Source: Candidatus Bacteroides merdavium (GTDB taxonomy: Bacteria > Bacteroidota > Bacteroidia > Bacteroidales > Bacteroidaceae). From it: a DNA stretch of 64,000 nucleotides. A model generated the notes under the pieces. It made no database searches. It saw only the letters and a list, made by a program, of their open reading frames with translations, and was not told the origin of the DNA. The stretch spans positions 1 to 64,000 of the forward strand of contig DXAV01000034.1 of assembly GCA_019116805.1 (NCBI GenBank). The letters run 5' to 3'. Below are positions 59,001-64,000 of the stretch, piece by piece. Positions within the stretch are counted from its first letter, which is position 1. Every line of letters starts with the position of its first letter. The position numbers were made by a program, and so were the translations under genes.

Positions 59001-62000
59001 TTAGAAATTCATGCGTACACCTACCGTAATCGTACGCGGGTTGGGGTAAGCACCCATATCCATACCATTGTCCACATCGACACTGTTGGCACTAAACGAT
59101 GCGCCAGCCGGATCAATGCCCTTATACCCCGTAATGGTGAAGAGGTTCTGGGCTGAAAGCGAGAAACGGATATCTGCAAACTTTGTCACTTTACGAGGCA
59201 GTGTATAAGCAACACTGATATTCTCGCAGCGCAGATAGTCTGCATTCTCAAGCCATTTGCTCGAATTGCCGTAATTACTGTTCGTCACACCCGGAGTCGG
59301 CATCGTCTTGCCTACATTTACAAAATAGTCTTTTGCCGTAACAAACATGGAAGCACCCACCATCGAATTCATGGCAAAATCAACCAGATTGAGGCGTTGA
59401 GCTCCAAAGGCTGCGTTGAAGAACACATTAAAGTCCCAATTCTTGTAAGTGATGGTATTGTTCCATCCTAAAGTGAAGTCCGGATTGGAACAGCCCAGAA
59501 CCATTTTGTCATCGCCGGACGGGTTGGTTGTCACTTGTCCATCTTTGGTATAATAAGAGTCCACAAAATCGCCGTTGTCATTCTTTACCAAACCAGCCCA
59601 CTTATAACCATAAAATGTACCGATTGCCTCACCTTCCTTAATGATTGTAGCGGGATCTACCGTTCCAGGAGAAGGACTGGCGCCATAGATAACCGGCTCT
59701 TCAGCAGTCAGTTTTGTCACCTTGTTCTTCAAATAGCTGCCATTGATGCTGCTGGTCCACTGCAGATTGTCATTCTGGATAATGCGCCCTGTAATGGTGA
59801 GATCCACACCCTTATTGCTCACTTCACCGGCATTTACCCAGTAAGTTGTTCCACCAACATAGTTTGGAGCAGTACGTTTCAAGAGGGCATCCGAAGTACG
59901 TTTGTCAAAATAGTCAACGCTCAAAGTCAAACGGTTGCTGAAGAATCCCAGGTCAATGCCCAAATCAAACTGCTTCACTTTCTCCCAAGTCAAATCCGGC
60001 GTAGCCAGTCCGTTAGCCCAATAGCCGGTGTATGTGGTCCCTGTACCGAAATTGAAGGCCGTACTGGTCATCAGTCCCAAAGTTGAATACGGATCTATAT
60101 CCTGATTACCGATAATACCATAACTTGCACGGATTTTCAAGTCACTCACAGCCTTGACATCTTTCATGAAGTCTTCCTTCGTAACAGTCCATGCAGCCGC
60201 AATAGAAGGGAAATAGCCCCACTTCTGATTGGTGAAACGTGAACTTCCGTCAGCACGGAACGTTCCGGTCAACATATACTTGTCGGCATAGTTGTACATG
60301 ACACGCGCTACCCCCGAAAGCAAATTCCAATTGCTATAGCTGTTCCCGGCGTCACGAGTCTTGGCATTCTTGACATTCCAATAGCCCACCTGCTCGGCAG
60401 AAAGATTCTTGCCGGTAATCTCCATATACCGAGTTTCCGACTTAGTAGCCTCCCATACAGCTGTAGCCGTCAACGAATGCTTGTTCCAATTCCCCGTATA
60501 GGTAAAGTTGTTGGTCGACTGCAGTACCATATTGTATGTATCAGTGTTCCCCATGCCGTTCTGGGTCTGTACCCGGGTGGACGAGAATGTGTATCCTTTC
60601 CAGTCTGAATAATCAATTCCATTGGTTGTGGTAAAAGTGAGCCCCTTCAGGATATTGAACTTCAAGTCTACATGGCCACTGACCACACTACGTTTGCGGT
60701 CATTCTGATTTTCATGAAGAATGCCATAAGGATTGTTCTGGATATTGTTATAGGGGTCTGTATTATAGTCACCAGTATCGTTGTACATTTCCATTGTAGG
60801 CGAATAATTCAATCCCACCCATATCGGATTTTCCTGACTTTGATTGAATCCGGCCCCCGAACCATTACTCTGAGACAGGTTGACATCGGCCGTCAACTCC
60901 AGCCATTTATACAGTTTGGAATGTACATTGGCCTTTACCGAATAACGGGTAAAATCAGTATCCGTAATGACACCTTTGGTATTCATATAGTTGCCGGACA
61001 CATAAAATTGAGTGTCTTCATTACCTTTCGAAATGGCAACTTTATAATTTTGGGTCACGCCTGTACGCAGCAATACATCCATCCAGTCTATACCCGGATT
61101 CGTACCGTCCAAATAGCCTGTCATAGTACTGCCATCCACTCCTTTGTAATCAATCAGAGCCTGGGCATATTCTTTCGTTCCCATCACTTCCGGAATATGG
61201 TAAGCATTGGAGAATCCAACCGAAGCGTCAAACACAACCTGAGTCTGTCCCGCTTTACCAGTTTTGGTGGTAACCAGCACCACACCGTTTGCACCACGCG
61301 AACCATAAATGGCAGTCGAAGAGGCGTCCTTCAGAATCTGCATGCTCTGGATGTCTTCAGGGCTGATGCCATCCAAACCGCTCTCACGCACAATACCATC
61401 TACCACATAAAGCGGATCGTTCGACTTATTGATGGAGCTGGCACCACGTACACGAATCTTCAGGTCACCGCCCGGCACACCACTCGAGGTAACGGAAATA
61501 CCGGAAACACGTCCTTGCAACGCATCTTCGATACGGGTAACCGGCTGGTCTTTGAACTGCTTGTTGTCCATAACGGCCACTGAACCGGCCAAATCGGCCT
61601 TACGGACAGTACCATAACCGATAACCACCACCTCATCCAACGCCTCACTGTCCTCACGCAAAGTAACGGTAAGGCTCTTCTGCCCGTTGACAGGGACCTC
61701 TACCGTTTTATATCCGATATAAGAACATACCAATACTGCATTGGGGCCGACATTCAGCTTAAAACGTCCGTCCAAATCTGTAATCGAACCGTTCTGAACA
61801 TTACCTTTCTCCACTACATTAACGCCGATAAGCGGTTCTCCGTTAGCGTCCTTCACGATACCTGTCACTTGCCCGGTCTGCTGATTGACTGCATACTCAT
61901 ACGAAGAAAGTGCAGGAACAGCCAAGACAGGTCCTCCAGCACAAAGCAATCCCATTGCCAATGGCATCATCCGAAGAATTTTTCTTTTTCCTTTTTTCAT
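59001..62000 (-). CDS. SusC/RagA-family TonB-linked outer membrane receptor (second locus)
   Basis: A 999-aa TonB-dependent transporter. The signal peptide (about 1-30) is followed by a carboxypeptidase-regulatory-like domain (GIVKDANGEPLIGVNVVEKG, about 47-66). The plug has DEVVVIGYGTVRKADLAGSV (about 120-139) and QILKDASSTAIYGSRGANGVVLV, then the barrel, ending TVGVRMNF. The start is the ATG at 62000 (MKKGKRKILR); the longer frame to 62024 lacks support. It is first in a SusC, SusD, GH20 unit and divergent from the hybrid two-component sensor, a classic polysaccharide utilization locus layout. Confidence 0.94.
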   Translation of the reverse strand: MKKGKRKILRMMPLAMGLLCAGGPVLAVPALSSYEYAVNQQTGQVTGIVKDANGEPLIGVNVVEKGNVQNGSITDLDGRFKLNVGPNAVLVCSYIGYKTVEVPVNGQKSLTVTLREDSEALDEVVVIGYGTVRKADLAGSVAVMDNKQFKDQPVTRIEDALQGRVSGISVTSSGVPGGDLKIRVRGASSINKSNDPLYVVDGIVRESGLDGISPEDIQSMQILKDASSTAIYGSRGANGVVLVTTKTGKAGQTQVVFDASVGFSNAYHIPEVMGTKEYAQALIDYKGVDGSTMTGYLDGTNPGIDWMDVLLRTGVTQNYKVAISKGNEDTQFYVSGNYMNTKGVITDTDFTRYSVKANVHSKLYKWLELTADVNLSQSNGSGAGFNQSQENPIWVGLNYSPTMEMYNDTGDYNTDPYNNIQNNPYGILHENQNDRKRSVVSGHVDLKFNILKGLTFTTTNGIDYSDWKGYTFSSTRVQTQNGMGNTDTYNMVLQSTNNFTYTGNWNKHSLTATAVWEATKSETRYMEITGKNLSAEQVGYWNVKNAKTRDAGNSYSNWNLLSGVARVMYNYADKYMLTGTFRADGSSRFTNQKWGYFPSIAAAWTVTKEDFMKDVKAVSDLKIRASYGIIGNQDIDPYSTLGLMTSTAFNFGTGTTYTGYWANGLATPDLTWEKVKQFDLGIDLGFFSNRLTLSVDYFDKRTSDALLKRTAPNYVGGTTYWVNAGEVSNKGVDLTITGRIIQNDNLQWTSSINGSYLKNKVTKLTAEEPVIYGASPSPGTVDPATIIKEGEAIGTFYGYKWAGLVKNDNGDFVDSYYTKDGQVTTNPSGDDKMVLGCSNPDFTLGWNNTITYKNWDFNVFFNAAFGAQRLNLVDFAMNSMVGASMFVTAKDYFVNVGKTMPTPGVTNSNYGNSSKWLENADYLRCENISVAYTLPRKVTKFADIRFSLSAQNLFTITGYKGIDPAGASFSANSVDVDNGMDMGAYPNPRTITVGVRMNF

Positions 62001-62099
62001 AAAGTAAAATATTAAGTTTAACAATTTGTTTTAATTTCCATTCCCATAGTTTGACATTCACTCCAAGGTTCATTGGTAACCCTTCGGTTGAATGCGTCG

Positions 62100-62107
62100 C
62101 AAAAATA
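62100..62107 (-). promoter_or_regulatory. Possible -7 box for the second susC
   Basis: TATTTTTG on the minus strand, about 100 bp before the susC start, fits TAnnTTTG. No well-spaced -33 element; low certainty. Confidence 0.3.
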
Positions 62108-62302
62108 AGAAAGAGGCAACCCAAATTCCTTTAAAAAAATGCTATTTCTTTTTCAAAAACGACTAAAAACAGCGTTTCTGACTATTTACAAAAGAATTTT
62201 TATCTGTTTTTTTAAGCGTACAGCAGCTCGATTACCTAAAAAATCAATAAATACCTCTTTAAAAACATATCCATCCATGAGCCGATTTCAGAAATGAGAC
62301 AC

Positions 62303-62310
62303 TATCTTTG
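62303..62310 (+). promoter_or_regulatory. -7 box for the hybrid two-component sensor
   Basis: TATCTTTG, exact TAnnTTTG match, about 220 bp before the sensor's start codon. The leader between them contains the inverted-repeat element at 62360-62481. Confidence 0.45.
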
Positions 62311-62359
62311 TTGCCAAATATAACAATGAAGCTGTTTCAAAAACGGAAAAGGAGTTTCG

Positions 62360-62481
62360 TTCTGTCATACCGGGCGAAACGAAGCGGAATCAGAGCATTT
62401 CATGCACGTTGTTTGAGATTCCTTGATGCTCCTCTTCCCTTCCCTTATTATCAGGGGAGCGCAACGCTCAAGATGACAGAA
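62360..62481. repeat. 122-bp MITE-like element with inverted ends
   Basis: The ends TTCTGTCAT (62360-62368) and ATGACAGAA (62473-62481) are exact inverted repeats. Inner parts also mirror each other (CGGGCGAAACGAAGCGGAATC against GGGAGCGCAACGCTCAAG). It resembles the TGTCATnnTGAGCG...AAGAATC repeats scattered in Bacteroides and other genomes. It lies in the 5' leader of the sensor gene. Confidence 0.6.
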
Positions 62482-62529
62482 TGTTACTTGTCTATTTTGA
62501 ACCTCTGCCGAAACAGCCCAATATAAAAA

Positions 62530-64000
62530 ATGAAGAGAATGGAAATGGCGAGACAACTGCTTCCCTTATTGGCATTCCTGATATTACACCTAATGCCTTC
62601 CAATGCCTATGGGAAGCATTACCTATACAAACAAATTCTTCTGAATACAGGACTTCCAACGACCCTCAACTGCATATCATCGGATACCAAGGGGTTTGTC
62701 TGGACTGGAACCAAATTCGGTTTGGGACGTTTCGACGGACACGAACAAAAAAGATATCTGCATCAGCCGGGCGACTCCACCTCTCTCCCCGGAAATTACA
62801 TTTATCAAATTCTGGAAGACTCGGCCCATCATCTTTGGATACTGACCGACATGGGAGTCGCACGATACAATTATCGAAACAACCAGTTTATCTCCCTCAA
62901 GAACAGGGATGGAAAACCCTGCATAGCCTATTCCATCTGCCAATGGAATCATCTGTTATTGCTGGGAGGTATCAACAAAGTCTATTCATTCGACCTCCGT
63001 ACCGGAGCATTCACAACCTTTCAGGAGCTGCAACATCCGAACCGTTTCGAAATCATACGCATGGCTGTTTCAAAAGGGGAAAGGCTTCTGTGTTGCAGCA
63101 GATGGGAAGGCATTTATGCTATAGACTTGCAGACCGGAAGAATGAATGAAGCCCCTTTTAAGTGTGGCAAGGAAATCTCAGACATGTTCATCGATTCCCA
63201 ACAGCGTATCTGGATTGCCCCTTACAACCAAGGTGTACGCTGTTTTGCCACCGACGGCAGAAGAATGGCAGAATATACGACTCGGAACTCCGGGCTCAGC
63301 AATGACATCGTTCTCTGTATTACCGAAAAGGAAGGGCAGATATGGTTCGGCACCGACGGCGGCGGAATCAATATTCTGAATCCGGATTCCGGTAGTTTCG
63401 CCCATCTGAAGCATGTACCGGGAGACAAGCTGTACTCCCTGCCTACCAATTCCATCAATTGTCTGTACAGGGATCAATACCAGAACATCTGGATTGGTGG
63501 TGTCTACAATGGCCTCATCAACATGCGTGAAGTCCATATGAAAACTTATACAGACGTTCCTTTCGGTTCCTCTTGGGGGCCCAGCCACAACATTATTATC
63601 AGTCTGTATCAAGAAAGCCCCGAATGCATTTGGGTAGGGACAGACGGAGGCGGAATCAATCGCTTCAATCCCGCCACGGAAACCTTCACCCACTATCCCT
63701 ATACGCGAGAAGACAAGATTACCTCTATCTGTGAATTCACGCCGGGAAAGTTGCTGATGTCGGCCTTTGCCGAAGGGTTGTTCGTTTTCGATACCCGAAC
63801 CGGACGGAAAACTCCGTTCCGTGTCATTGACGAAGCCACTACCCAGACCATCTCGCAACACGGCTATTCAGTCTACCTGCACCGAAACACCCCCAATACC
63901 ATTCTCCTTCTCAGCAACCACGTATACATTTATAATGTATCCAGCCGCACTTTCAGCATCGCCATCGAAGAAAAAGAAAACCCCGTCAGCTGGGGTTCTC
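62530..64000 (+). CDS. Hybrid two-component system sensor, N-terminal part (partial)
   Basis: The frame opens at the ATG at 62530 (MKRMEMARQLL) and stays open to the window end, giving at least 490 residues. A signal peptide (about 1-28) is followed by repeated two-component-regulator propeller blades such as GFVWTGTKFGLGRFDG, GQIWFGTDGGGINILN, QNIWIGGVYNGLINM and CIWVGTDGGGINRFN. These form the periplasmic sensor of Bacteroides hybrid two-component systems. The membrane helix, kinase, receiver and AraC-type DNA-binding domains would lie beyond the window. Divergent to the SusC/SusD/GH20 operon, which it presumably activates on glycan binding. Confidence 0.88.
   Translation, partial: MKRMEMARQLLPLLAFLILHLMPSNAYGKHYLYKQILLNTGLPTTLNCISSDTKGFVWTGTKFGLGRFDGHEQKRYLHQPGDSTSLPGNYIYQILEDSAHHLWILTDMGVARYNYRNNQFISLKNRDGKPCIAYSICQWNHLLLLGGINKVYSFDLRTGAFTTFQELQHPNRFEIIRMAVSKGERLLCCSRWEGIYAIDLQTGRMNEAPFKCGKEISDMFIDSQQRIWIAPYNQGVRCFATDGRRMAEYTTRNSGLSNDIVLCITEKEGQIWFGTDGGGINILNPDSGSFAHLKHVPGDKLYSLPTNSINCLYRDQYQNIWIGGVYNGLINMREVHMKTYTDVPFGSSWGPSHNIIISLYQESPECIWVGTDGGGINRFNPATETFTHYPYTREDKITSICEFTPGKLLMSAFAEGLFVFDTRTGRKTPFRVIDEATTQTISQHGYSVYLHRNTPNTILLLSNHVYIYNVSSRTFSIAIEEKENPVSWGS

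Noticed and set aside
62481..63149. 222-codon plus-strand frame at the sensor gene
   Set aside because: The real gene is in another frame from 62530, with a signal peptide and repeated propeller blades, open to the window end.

Overview
The window looks like chromosome from a gut-type Bacteroidales bacterium, most likely Bacteroides. Evidence: two SusC/SusD pairs, a divergent hybrid two-component sensor, Bacteroidetes promoter boxes (TTTG or TTG about 19-21 bp before TAnnTTTG), and weak ribosome binding sites. No species is claimed. I saw no rRNA, tRNA, CRISPR array, transposase or phage gene.

Layout. 0-7 kb: sialate O-acetylesterase, DUF59 protein, lipid-anchored thioredoxin-like protein, LpxH-type hydrolase, alkaline phosphatase and a Ser-type sulfatase. 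7-10 kb: pta-ackA acetate operon and a transglutaminase-like protein. 10-26 kb, mostly housekeeping: lrgA-lrgB, two acyltransferase-fold proteins, folP-cdaA (folate and c-di-AMP), an MscS channel, murF, VanZ-like protein, NSS symporter, helix-hairpin-helix protein, a three-gene minus-strand operon (CPA2 antiporter, tcdA, LolD-like ATPase) and asd.

26.2-55.1 kb: an unbroken run of 17 plus-strand genes that reads as a peptidoglycan (muropeptide) scavenging locus. It holds SusC/SusD, two NamZ-type (DUF1343) exo-N-acetylmuramidases, an amidase-like golvesin-domain protein, a SpoIID-like protein, an AmpG-like permease, an SSS symporter, and a MurT-MurK-MurQ-like trio. It also holds a second kinase paralogue, an FAD/Fe-S D-lactate dehydrogenase candidate and a beta-lactamase-fold/SGNH fusion. 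Together these can import cell-wall fragments, release and phosphorylate MurNAc, split MurNAc-6P into GlcNAc-6P and D-lactate, and oxidise the lactate. A GT2-like protein and a DUF4922 protein sit in the middle with no assigned step.

55.2-64 kb: a second polysaccharide utilization locus on the minus strand (SusC, SusD, GH20 hexosaminidase) with a divergent hybrid two-component sensor running off the window edge.

The least explained signal is a family of six short intergenic arrays. Each has palindromic cores spaced exactly 22 bp apart. Four share a core close to AAAGCAATGCTTT and two have unrelated cores with the same 22-bp pitch.
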